A stretch of 64,000 nucleotides of DNA from Grimontia indica (GTDB lineage Bacteria > Pseudomonadota > Gammaproteobacteria > Enterobacterales > Vibrionaceae). The notes under the pieces are model-generated. The model saw nothing but the letters and a program-made list of their open reading frames with translations, was not told the DNA's origin and did no database searches. The stretch covers positions 310,001-374,000 of the forward strand of contig NZ_ANFM02000006.1 in the NCBI RefSeq assembly GCF_000333895.2, given 5' to 3'. Each line of letters starts with the position of its first letter. Position 1 is the stretch's first letter. Below, piece after piece: positions 49,392 through 57,705 of the stretch. A program made the position numbers and the translations under genes.

Positions 49392-50787
49392 CCAGTCGCT
49401 ATCCAAAACACAGCGCCACTTGTTCTTGCGCTTTGTCCTGTTGCTTACGCTGTGCTTGGTGATCGTGCAAATCACCATTGCGGTGATGTTGCTTTACGGG
49501 TCTTATCGCAATGACGTGAAGCTACTCAGCTCGATGCAGGCCGAATATCAACGGATTATCACTTTCAACGACGACAAAAAATTCCTCCATGTCATCACTT
49601 CCAACCCCCAGCGATTGGAAGAAAATCAAATTGCCATTTTCTGGCAGGCTGATAATCAAGAAGAGGCAAAAAAAATCGGAGGGTTTGACTTGGTAGTCCC
49701 AGCCAACCCCTTGAATTTATATCTAGCTAATGAAAGAAGCTGGATAACCCAAGTGACCAGCGTGCCTTATATCTCCTTACCTATGCAGGCCAAAGAAGGA
49801 ACCTATTGGATGGTACAACCGACTTTGGCGCATTTTCCGACCGTGTTCAGTGAATGGACGAGGATTGGCATGGCCTTAACCTTGTTAGCATTCGTCTGTG
49901 CGGGCTTTGTCTGGAAGCTGATCCACTCAACGCTTGCTCCGCTTTTCTCGCTTGCCCACCAGTTGGATGAAGCCAGTACTGCGTCACTCGACACTTTATA
50001 CATTGCTTTTAATGTCTCTGAAGGAAACAAATCAGGGCAGCTTTCAGCGATGAGCCAAAGCATCAACAAACTGTTGACCAGACTGAGCATGGTGATTGAA
50101 AGCATGGAAAATACGCTTCACGCCATCGCTCACGATCTACGAACACCGCTGTCACGCATCAGGCTATCAGCAGAAAGTGCGCTGATCGGCGCCAAGTCCC
50201 AAACCGAGAGTGAAGCAGCTTTAAAGTCTGCGCTGACGGACTGTCTGGAGTCATCCGAAATTGCCAACCAAATGCTGACAACCCTAATGAAAATTAATGA
50301 TGAAGCGGCAGGTCGAAGCATGCCCTCTTTTCATTCCATTGATGTCAAAGACACCTTAGAGAAAGTGGTGGAATGGTACGAGGAAGCCGCGGAGGAAAAA
50401 TCAATCGCGCTGATTATTGATTGCCAAAAAGGTCAACAGCTGGTGAGTGATGAAAGTAAATTGATTCAGGTGCTCGTCAATCTTCTCGACAACGCCATTA
50501 AATTCACACCTGAAGATGGAGCCGTCGTGCTGGCATACGAGGTGGACGCTAAATCTGCGCGCATTACGGTCAGTGATACGGGAATGGGGATTGCGGAAGA
50601 ACACCAATCGCTCATTTTTTCACGCTTGTTCAGAACAGAACAAAGCCGATCAACAGAAGGCTATGGACTCGGGCTGTCGTTAGCCAAAGCGATCACGACA
50701 ACGATTCGGGGAGAACTCAGTGTTACTTCAGAATTAGGAAAAGGCAGTATTTTCACCCTCCGTTTCCCACAAAAAAGAGCAGCCTAA
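49369..50787 (+). CDS. Sensor histidine kinase
   Basis: The 472-residue kinase has a first membrane segment (about 20-43), a periplasmic sensor loop of some 120 residues without a known domain, a second segment (about 166-182), a HAMP-like linker, the phosphoacceptor helix with H255 in HDLRTPLSRI, and a HATPase domain (about 350-470; NLLDNAIKFTPEDGAV, DTGMGIAEE, EGYGLGLSLAKAI). It phosphorylates the OmpR-type regulator encoded just upstream. Motifs are intact. Confidence 0.94.
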   Translation: MSSEKSVSQSLSKTQRHLFLRFVLLLTLCLVIVQITIAVMLLYGSYRNDVKLLSSMQAEYQRIITFNDDKKFLHVITSNPQRLEENQIAIFWQADNQEEAKKIGGFDLVVPANPLNLYLANERSWITQVTSVPYISLPMQAKEGTYWMVQPTLAHFPTVFSEWTRIGMALTLLAFVCAGFVWKLIHSTLAPLFSLAHQLDEASTASLDTLYIAFNVSEGNKSGQLSAMSQSINKLLTRLSMVIESMENTLHAIAHDLRTPLSRIRLSAESALIGAKSQTESEAALKSALTDCLESSEIANQMLTTLMKINDEAAGRSMPSFHSIDVKDTLEKVVEWYEEAAEEKSIALIIDCQKGQQLVSDESKLIQVLVNLLDNAIKFTPEDGAVVLAYEVDAKSARITVSDTGMGIAEEHQSLIFSRLFRTEQSRSTEGYGLGLSLAKAITTTIRGELSVTSELGKGSIFTLRFPQKRAA

Positions 50788-50802
50788 GCTGCTCTTTTCT
50801 TT
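50773..50802 (+). terminator. Terminator of the two-component operon
   Basis: AAAAGAGCAGC and GCTGCTCTTTT pair over 11 bases with CTAA in the loop, followed by CTTT. It overlaps the kinase stop codon. Confidence 0.88.
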
Positions 50803-50837
50803 CGGTTAACTCTTCGTCCTCGGTTAACTCTTCGTGA
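50802..50837. repeat. Tandem 18-base duplication
   Basis: TCGGTTAACTCTTCGT occurs twice, 18 bases apart, between the kinase terminator and the convergent CDF gene. It is probably a recent slippage duplication. Confidence 0.7.
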
Positions 50838-50838
50838 G

Positions 50839-51549
50839 TCAAGCAAGGATACCCTCACCTTTTTCGCTCATCGATTCTTGATGGATAGCCATCAATTTCT
50901 TCGAAGACTCGCTGATCATTTTCATCGGCACTGTCGCGAAGTAAACCGAAGCCAGAATCACCATCATTGGGTCAGCGTATACCGCATATTCTTCCAGACC
51001 ACTCATAATCAGACCTGCTGCGACCAGGAAGCCAACCAATACAGCGGCACTGATCACCGTGTCCATCAGCCATTGGCTTGATTCTGCTTTCAAAATCGCT
51101 GAAGGGCGTTTACCGGATTGCTTACGAACCGCCATGTAGGTTGCCAGACAGCCCACCACGTTGATCACGCCAAACACCAGCGCGAAACCTGCGTTCACTT
51201 CACGGCCACCGTCGAACATAGCCTGCATTGCTGAAGCGAAAGACACCAGACAAACAATACCCACCACGAGACCTTTGGTCAGAACCACCAGCGATTCAAT
51301 CACCGCAGCCTTACGTGCAGAAACTGGCTGCTCATTTTGGCCTGATTTCTTCACAGGCTTACGAATGTACATGGTTGCGGCCAGCGCCATCAGAGAAAGA
51401 GCCAGACTGACAAGAGAGTAAGCGCCGTCGAACACAATCACCATGGATCCCGCCCAGATGCCCAGGCCAATACCCATTGCCGCGAAACCTAAACAGGCAA
51501 GGGTAGAAAACTTCAATAAGTTACGTTCTTTCGTATATTCACAAGACAT
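50839..51549 (-). CDS. CDF-type cation transporter, short form
   Basis: The 236-residue protein has six membrane segments and the cation diffusion facilitator pattern: IWAGSMVIVFDGAYSLVSLALSL in segment two and SSQWLMDTVISAAVLVGFLV in segment five, each with an aspartate that can hold a divalent ion. The usual C-terminal cytoplasmic domain of about 80 residues is nearly absent. It exports Zn, Fe, Mn or similar ions. I choose the ATG at 51549 with GGGGATTT before it; a frame from 51612 is longer but less likely. Confidence 0.8.
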   Translation of the reverse strand: MSCEYTKERNLLKFSTLACLGFAAMGIGLGIWAGSMVIVFDGAYSLVSLALSLMALAATMYIRKPVKKSGQNEQPVSARKAAVIESLVVLTKGLVVGIVCLVSFASAMQAMFDGGREVNAGFALVFGVINVVGCLATYMAVRKQSGKRPSAILKAESSQWLMDTVISAAVLVGFLVAAGLIMSGLEEYAVYADPMMVILASVYFATVPMKMISESSKKLMAIHQESMSEKGEGILA

Positions 51550-51793
51550 AAATCCCCACAAAGTGACAAAAATTTTGACAGTAGCGAGAATAACCAAACC
51601 ACCTCTTACCATTTAGCGCAGTTCTTATTGGCCTAGAAAGGCCGTTTATACGAGGTAATTTGGGTATTCCTTAACGCTCTTGAAACACAATAACCCCTTT
51701 CGACAAAATCAAAGAGTTGCTGAGCGACAACTTTTTCGTCACCAGGTCTTTTCACTGAAATATTTAGGCGTAGAATCAATTTCCACAGGATTG

Positions 51794-52696
51794 ATGAAAC
51801 GGTATGCAGATATGCGTAGTAGCCAAATAGAAATGTTTCTTACCGCAGTTGAAGAAGGCTCGATTGCCGGCGCTGCCCGAGAGCTCGACAAAAGCCGCAC
51901 CACGGTGAGTGCGGCGATCAGTGCCTTGGAAGACAGTTTAGGTGTTGAGTTACTCGCCCGTTCCGGTAACAGCGTAAAACTGACGGATGTTGGCCGAATG
52001 GTGCATGACGATTGCGAACGAATGTTGCAAGCTGCCGTGGATATCGAAGCCAAATGCCGACAATTCGAAAGTGGCATTGAATCCGCCCTTCGCATTGGCC
52101 GTGATGATGCGCTGCCGGAATCATTCTGGCGCGCCACCATGCGGGAAATTCAGCAACAGTTCCCCGATTCCAGCGTATCGATTTACGTGGCTCCGCCGCC
52201 AGAGCTTTACGAAATGGTGGATGAAAACATGGTCGATGTGGCTTTCGGTCTGTTGCCAGAAACCCGCGCCTTTGGCCGCATTAACTCAAAGAAACTGGGT
52301 CAGGTACGCATGATGTCTGTGGTACGCAAAGATCATCCATTAGCGTCGATGAAACGTATACAACGTGCAGACTTGGAACGCTATACCGAAATCACCCTCG
52401 CTTACGTAGATGACGAAGGCCTTAAAGCGCTCGATCCAATCTCACCCCACTACATCGCATTGCCTTTTTACGAGCATCTTCGAGATGCGGTGTTGGATGG
52501 TTCAGGTTGGTCAAATGTGCCATCTATGCTGTTGAGGAAGTATCTTCGTAGTGGCACGTTGCAGGTCATGCGCCATTCCAACGCGATGCAATGGCAACCT
52601 TATGGTGAAATTACCGCCATGGATGCACGTGGCGGCGCACTGACAGCCTGGCTTTCAGACAGGTTGGAAAGTTTTCTCGTGGCAGATGCTGAGTAA
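51794..52696 (+). CDS. LysR-family regulator
   Basis: The 300-residue protein has a LysR helix-turn-helix (SSQIEMFLTAVEEGSIAGAARELDKSRTTVSAAISALED) and a long effector domain (about 90-290). It stands 92 bases upstream of an M14-type gene on the same strand and is divergent from the CDF transporter. Either could be a target. The ATG at 51794 has AGGA five bases upstream; a longer frame starts at 51680. Confidence 0.9.
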   Translation: MKRYADMRSSQIEMFLTAVEEGSIAGAARELDKSRTTVSAAISALEDSLGVELLARSGNSVKLTDVGRMVHDDCERMLQAAVDIEAKCRQFESGIESALRIGRDDALPESFWRATMREIQQQFPDSSVSIYVAPPPELYEMVDENMVDVAFGLLPETRAFGRINSKKLGQVRMMSVVRKDHPLASMKRIQRADLERYTEITLAYVDDEGLKALDPISPHYIALPFYEHLRDAVLDGSGWSNVPSMLLRKYLRSGTLQVMRHSNAMQWQPYGEITAMDARGGALTAWLSDRLESFLVADAE

Positions 52697-52788
52697 ATAA
52701 AACGCCTGTCACTAGATAAAAAGTTTGCCTCATAAGGGGAAGGTGCGAATAATCACACCGTCAAAGTAACATGAGAACAGTAACAAGC

Positions 52789-53703
52789 ATGTCTAACGCA
52801 TACCCGATCGGTACACCAGGTCAACCTTGGGGCAAAAAAGAAAGAGTTCAGTGGTTGCACACTGTGAGCATCAAACGCAGCTATCAAGAAGAAGTGCTTG
52901 GAAAAATCAATGCACTGAAAGATCGTTTCGATGTCGAGCAATACGGTGCGCTCTCATATAACAAAGCTCGCTATCCACAGTTCGGTATTCGCAGCCGCAA
53001 TTTCGATGCTTCCAAACCTACCATTTTGATCACGGGTGGCGTGCATGGCTATGAAACCAGTGGTGTTCATGGCGCACTGAAGTTTCTTGATACAGAAGCA
53101 CTAAACTACACCGAGCATTTCAACTTGGTGGTTGCGCCATGTGTCAGCCCTTGGGGTTATGAAACCATCAACCGATGGAACCCACAAACAATCGACCCTA
53201 ACCGCTCATTCTATGAAAACAGCCCTTCAGAAGAAGCGGCGAATGTGATGGCTTGGGTAAAAGGTCTGGGGGTGGAAATCTTCACCCATATCGATCTGCA
53301 CGAAACCACCGACACCGATGAATCTGAATTCCGCCCTGCGCTGGCTGCACGTGACGGCAAGGAATATGAGCCTGATACAGTGCCAGATGGCTTCTACACC
53401 GTTGGCGACACTGACATGCCGAACACGGAATTCCAAACCGCCATCATCAATGAAGTGCGCAAAGTCACTCACATTGCACCAGCAGATGAAAACGGCAATA
53501 TCATTGGCACTCCGGTAGAGCAGGAAGGCGTGATTAACTACCCAACAAAGAAATTGGGTTTGTGTAGTGGCTTCACCAATTGCCAATACGGTACGACCAC
53601 AGAAGTGTACCCAGACAGCCCGAAAGTGACCGACGAAGAATGTAATGATGCGCAGGTTGCTGCTGTTCGTGGTGCGTTGAACTACCTGCTTTCTGTTCGA
53701 TAA
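52789..53703 (+). CDS. M14-family zinc carboxypeptidase/aspartoacylase-like protein
   Basis: The 304-residue protein has the M14 zinc motif GGVHGYETSG (H86 and E89), DPNRSF (in place of NPNRxF, the substrate-carboxylate arginine), the third zinc ligand region THIDLHETTDTDE and a glutamate in TTTEVYPDS as the likely general base. There is no signal peptide, so it acts inside the cell on a small peptide or acylated amino acid. The start may be 52771 (MRTVTS) or 52789; neither has a good ribosome site. It follows a LysR gene. Confidence 0.85.
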   Translation: MSNAYPIGTPGQPWGKKERVQWLHTVSIKRSYQEEVLGKINALKDRFDVEQYGALSYNKARYPQFGIRSRNFDASKPTILITGGVHGYETSGVHGALKFLDTEALNYTEHFNLVVAPCVSPWGYETINRWNPQTIDPNRSFYENSPSEEAANVMAWVKGLGVEIFTHIDLHETTDTDESEFRPALAARDGKEYEPDTVPDGFYTVGDTDMPNTEFQTAIINEVRKVTHIAPADENGNIIGTPVEQEGVINYPTKKLGLCSGFTNCQYGTTTEVYPDSPKVTDEECNDAQVAAVRGALNYLLSVR

Positions 53704-53730
53704 CAGCCACTTCAAACTCTCTTCATAATC

Positions 53731-53756
53731 GCACTCCTTCAATATTGAAGGGGTGT
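53731..53756 (+). terminator. Hairpin after the M14 gene
   Basis: A long stem centred on CCTTCAATATTGAAGG, extended with G-T pairs to about 12 pairs, lies 30 bases after the stop. A U tract is lacking. Confidence 0.5.
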
Positions 53757-53830
53757 GCTCTTGCCAATGAGACGGCACAACTGTAAAGCTTCTCGCTACA
53801 CTGCCATTTTACCCAAGGATGGTGGTGAAA

Positions 53831-54232
53831 ATGCCCAAGAACAAAAATACGTCTAAAGTCATACACTTTATGGAGAACTGCGTGCTGGTACTGATTGTGA
53901 TCGCCACAATCTATGCCATTGGCGAGGAAATCCATTTAGTCATCGTTAACCGCACCGTGTCAGTCGGCGATCTTCTGCTGATGTTCATCTACCTCGAAGT
54001 CCTTGCCATGGTGCACAGCTTCTTCGAATCAGGAAAAGTACCCGTCCGCATGCCACTTTACATCGGAATAGTTGCACTGGCGCGTTACCTTATCCTGGAT
54101 ATGAAAAACATGGATGACTGGCGGATCCTCTCCATCACCATTGCTGGCCTTATCCTCGCGATCACCGTGTTTGTCATCCGAATCGGCCATATCAAATTCC
54201 CCTACCCCAAAGTACCGGGTGGCGAGGAATAG
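53831..54232 (+). CDS. psiE: PsiE-family membrane protein (phosphate-starvation-inducible)
   Basis: The 133-residue protein has four membrane segments in the PsiE pattern: VIHFMENCVLVLIVIATIYAIGEEI, LLLMFIYLEVLAMVHSFFES, RMPLYIGIVALARYLILD and a last segment. PsiE is induced by phosphate starvation in E. coli; its job is not known. The ATG at 53831 has GGTGGTGAAA in front and is preferred to 53819. The gene is single. Confidence 0.85.
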   Translation: MPKNKNTSKVIHFMENCVLVLIVIATIYAIGEEIHLVIVNRTVSVGDLLLMFIYLEVLAMVHSFFESGKVPVRMPLYIGIVALARYLILDMKNMDDWRILSITIAGLILAITVFVIRIGHIKFPYPKVPGGEE

Positions 54233-54316
54233 TTAGAATCATCTAACCCATTGAAATAGCGGGTAGGTAATGGGATAGTCTTTGCAAATTCACTTCTTTG
54301 ATCTAAAGGACGCTGC

Positions 54317-54754
54317 ATGGATATATCCCTCCGCAAAGCCACTGAATCTGACATGGACTTTCTTTTCGAACTCAGAGACTTGACGATGCGAAAGTACCTT
54401 GAACAGGTGGGTATGCCGACGTCCAGAGAGAATTACGAAGCACGGATTCGCTACCAGTTCGACTGCGCAGAAATCATCGAGTATTCAGGCAAGCCGATTG
54501 GATTGCTGAAAGCGACTTATTCCCTCGAGGAAAATATTTGGAAACTGATTCAAATTCAGATTCACCCTGACTATCAAGGCAGGGGTATTGGAGAAAGTGT
54601 AATTAAAAACCTATTGGGTGTTGCTAAAGAAACCAACTCGACTGTGCAATTAAGTGTTATCAAAACCAATCCAGCACAACAACTCTACTCAAAGCTCGGC
54701 TTTATTCGTGTTGATGAACTTGAACAAGAATTCATAATGATTTGTAAGCCATAA
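54317..54754 (+). CDS. GNAT N-acetyltransferase
   Basis: The 145-residue protein has the GNAT core: ISLRKATESDMDFLFELRD at the start, IGLLKATYSLEENIWKLIQIQIHPDYQGRGIGESVI with the acetyl-CoA loop QGRGIG, and NPAQQLYSKLGF as the late helix. It acetylates an unknown amine. Single gene, with an AT-rich region after it. Confidence 0.9.
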   Translation: MDISLRKATESDMDFLFELRDLTMRKYLEQVGMPTSRENYEARIRYQFDCAEIIEYSGKPIGLLKATYSLEENIWKLIQIQIHPDYQGRGIGESVIKNLLGVAKETNSTVQLSVIKTNPAQQLYSKLGFIRVDELEQEFIMICKP

Positions 54755-55298
54755 TTCGTGTTCATCTCTCTTATTAGTGCTTTTTATTGACCTAGCACAC
54801 AACACTAACCAACTCGAATTTGAAGCAATTTCTAAATTCAAACTTATAATTCTTTTATACACTTGACTTCCACCTCAAAAAAACCACCAAATCATTCACC
54901 CAATCAAAGCGACACCCCCTCTTTTACTGCATGGAATAATAGGCATAAAAATCAACTGAACTAGCGGAAGAAAAAGCCAACTCCTACAAGACTTTATCTC
55001 TATATAGACTCTATGGCGACCAGAACTCCAACCTCAATGAGTCATGAAACGTTTTAATTCACCCACTTATTTAGACAAGCAACTATAAACTCCCCCATTG
55101 ATTAAAATAAATTACCATCGTCGATTAGAATAAGTTGTCACCTTTGAAAGTTTTAAACTAATAATTTACAACTCAATGCTTTATTAATGAAACACAAATG
55201 AATTTAAAACCTCGATCTTAAAATAAAAACAAGACTTTCCCACCTCGATTGTTAATTTAAACCTTCTACATCAGGACAATAATAATCAGGAAGAAAAT
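54755..55298. other. Strongly AT-rich gap upstream of the second RTX gene
   Basis: About 540 bases with no gene, much richer in A and T than its neighbours. It probably contains the RTX promoter and may be silenced by H-NS-type proteins. The RTX ribosome site is AGGAAGAAAAT before the ATG. Confidence 0.55.
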
Positions 55299-57632
55299 AT
55301 GTCTTCAACTATGTTGGATTCTACAGATAATTCATCGAAAACCAGTGATGAGACTTCAGCGCAACCACAATTTCTCTATTCAGCAGATACCATACTCTCT
55401 CAGTCCGGTACTGAAGGTGCTGATGCCATCGAGGGCACCGATGGTAACGATTTCTTATATGGGCTCGGTGGCTCCGATTTACTATCTGGTAATGCTGGGG
55501 ATGACTTTATTGATGGTGGAGCAGGCCACGATAGCATTCGCGGTGGGTCAGGAAATGACCAAGCTTATGGCGGCGAAGGAAATGACCAAATCACAAACAG
55601 CGAAAAGGCTGTCGGCGGTGCGGGCAACGACATGTTAATCGGCAATGTCGACGCTAGCTACACTTTGATAGGCGGCGCTGGCAGAGATTGGATTGAAGGT
55701 TATGGAAACGACACGCTCCGCGGTGGCTCAGATAACGACGTTCTGATCAGCCTAGGGAACCAGGACAAGGCATTAGGTGGCACGGGAGACGACGCCTTAC
55801 TTGTTGTCGGCAGCCTCGGTCAGGGCACCCGCCTTTGGGGCGGTGATGGTAATGACTTACTGGCTGGTAACCACAACGACCAACTGCTGTTTGGAGGTTC
55901 TGGAAGCGATACTTTCTTCTTTGGAGCTAACGTCTTAAATAGAGATTTGTACTTTACCTTAGAAAAAGGTACCGATATTTCGATAAGCTCAGGCCACGAT
56001 CGAATTGTTGATTTCGAACTCGATAAAGACGTGATCAGTATCGATAATCAAATTGCCTCGGACTTTAGCGAACTGACGATCGACCAGGTAGGTATGACTA
56101 CTGTCATCACGCTTTCTGAAGATTCAACAATCACCTTAAATAACACTGATGCGACTTCTCTGACTTCTGCACACTTTTCGTTTAATGACGCCATCGATCA
56201 CAGTGGTATGGTGAGCTATTCACAAAATGCCATTGATAGGTTCTTAGCGTTTCGCTCAACCGACAATCAATTCGTCGAAACTCAGTCAGGGATTAGTGGC
56301 CCCAGAGAATTCCGTTACACAGATGCAGGTGACGGTAATGATGCGCGTTTTGCAAGCGACGTCTCTACTGGCGGTTTAGGGGAAGACACTTTCGTGTTTA
56401 ATGTTGAGGGTGGTGACAATTCGCCGCAGTATATCACCGACTTTCAACCCGGTATCGATCATCTTCGATTTGATGCCGACCCCGATCTAGAAGGTTTGAA
56501 TGTTGACGCCTCATCATATGCCATTGATGTTACTCAGGATGGTGATAATACGATTGTGTCGTTAAATGGAAAAGAGACTGTTCTGATGGGTGTAGATGCG
56601 TCAGATTTCTCCATCGAACGTGACATTTCCTTCAACATATCAGCTCCACAGTACAGCGGCCTTCCGCAGCAAAATAATGTTTTTGTCGGAGGGAGTGGTG
56701 ATGACGCACTCAATGGCTATGACGGTAATGACAGGCTGAGTGGTGGTAGAGGTGATGACATACTCATCGGCGGTGAGCATGGCGACGTCCTAAAAGGAGA
56801 GGATGGAAACGATATTCTTGTCGCGGGTCCAGATAATTCCAGTGGTTACAATAACGATATATTGAATGGCGGGAACGGTGATGACCAGCTTTACGCTGGC
56901 TTGGGTAGTGACACCTTAACAGGTGGTCAAGGTGCAGATACTTTCTATATCGGAGCTTGGAATGCCTCCACCACGGGGGTTGGTAATACAGAGTTTGTTG
57001 TCACCACATGGCGTTACGGCGACTATGACCATACAATCCGAGATTTCAACGCCACTGAAGACGCTTTGGTGATTTCTTATCGCGTGTTCGGAACCCAAGA
57101 TATTGATCTGTCCTCATTGCAATTCACTCAATCTGGATCTGATACTGTCATCGATATCGCCGAAGGTCATTCTGTGACACTACTGAATACAGATATCTCG
57201 GAATTAACCTCTGCGAATACTGAATTCTTCCTGAACGGCAATAACGTTGTTGGCACTGACTTCAATGACCATATTGAAGGGAGTGGTGTGTTAGATGGAG
57301 GAAAAGGCAATGATACGCTACAAGGAATCTGGAGCAATGACTTGCTGACAGGTGGTGAAGGTAGTGACACCTTCATGTTCCATCATACGACACAGTTCGA
57401 GAACGACTTCGGACACGACACCATTACAGATTTTGACGTGAATGAAGACTTCATTGCATTCAAGCTTCATGAAGCAACACTGGATTACAGTCTGCTGCAA
57501 ATCTCCCAGCAAGGCACCGACACTGTCATCGAAGCAACGGTAGATAACGCTTCGAATGACGGATCATTTACCATCACACTCAGTAATACAGACGCTGCGT
57601 ACCTAACAGAAGATCACTTTATATTCGGTTAA
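55299..57632 (+). CDS. Modular RTX calcium-binding protein, 777 aa
   Basis: The protein has no Sec signal. A leader of about 40 polar residues is followed by GGxGNDxLx repeats (about 40-205 and again 462-550, with shorter stretches near 655-690). Four end-type modules are interspersed at about 201-296, 359-441, 544-644 and 687-776, each with the order DTFxF, then xDFxxxxDxIxI, a QxGxDTVI strand and NTDxxxLTxxHF. Only the last, ending EDHFIFG, can act as the C-terminal type I secretion signal; the others seem to be inner copies. No enzyme domain is seen. No exporter genes are near. It ends in a strong terminator. Confidence 0.9.
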   Translation: MSSTMLDSTDNSSKTSDETSAQPQFLYSADTILSQSGTEGADAIEGTDGNDFLYGLGGSDLLSGNAGDDFIDGGAGHDSIRGGSGNDQAYGGEGNDQITNSEKAVGGAGNDMLIGNVDASYTLIGGAGRDWIEGYGNDTLRGGSDNDVLISLGNQDKALGGTGDDALLVVGSLGQGTRLWGGDGNDLLAGNHNDQLLFGGSGSDTFFFGANVLNRDLYFTLEKGTDISISSGHDRIVDFELDKDVISIDNQIASDFSELTIDQVGMTTVITLSEDSTITLNNTDATSLTSAHFSFNDAIDHSGMVSYSQNAIDRFLAFRSTDNQFVETQSGISGPREFRYTDAGDGNDARFASDVSTGGLGEDTFVFNVEGGDNSPQYITDFQPGIDHLRFDADPDLEGLNVDASSYAIDVTQDGDNTIVSLNGKETVLMGVDASDFSIERDISFNISAPQYSGLPQQNNVFVGGSGDDALNGYDGNDRLSGGRGDDILIGGEHGDVLKGEDGNDILVAGPDNSSGYNNDILNGGNGDDQLYAGLGSDTLTGGQGADTFYIGAWNASTTGVGNTEFVVTTWRYGDYDHTIRDFNATEDALVISYRVFGTQDIDLSSLQFTQSGSDTVIDIAEGHSVTLLNTDISELTSANTEFFLNGNNVVGTDFNDHIEGSGVLDGGKGNDTLQGIWSNDLLTGGEGSDTFMFHHTTQFENDFGHDTITDFDVNEDFIAFKLHEATLDYSLLQISQQGTDTVIEATVDNASNDGSFTITLSNTDAAYLTEDHFIFG

Positions 57633-57662
57633 TCCGTGAAACTAACTTTGACGTCATTTAGG

Positions 57663-57692
57663 AAAATCCCACGGAATCGCGTGGGATTTTTT
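57663..57692. terminator. Bidirectional terminator between RTX and glutathione synthetase genes
   Basis: AAAATCCCACG and CGTGGGATTTT pair over 11 bases with a 6-base loop, followed by more T. Confidence 0.9.
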
Positions 57693-57705
57693 ATGGAGCG
57701 CAGTT

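Noticed and set aside
53227-53778. 183-codon minus-strand frame over the M14 gene
   Set aside because: The plus-strand frame has the full M14 zinc motifs, so this is a shadow.
2143-57632. Type I secretion system for the RTX proteins
   Set aside because: No ABC exporter, HlyD-type adaptor for export or TolC is encoded near either RTX gene; the HlyD-like protein at 34195 belongs to an RND pump.
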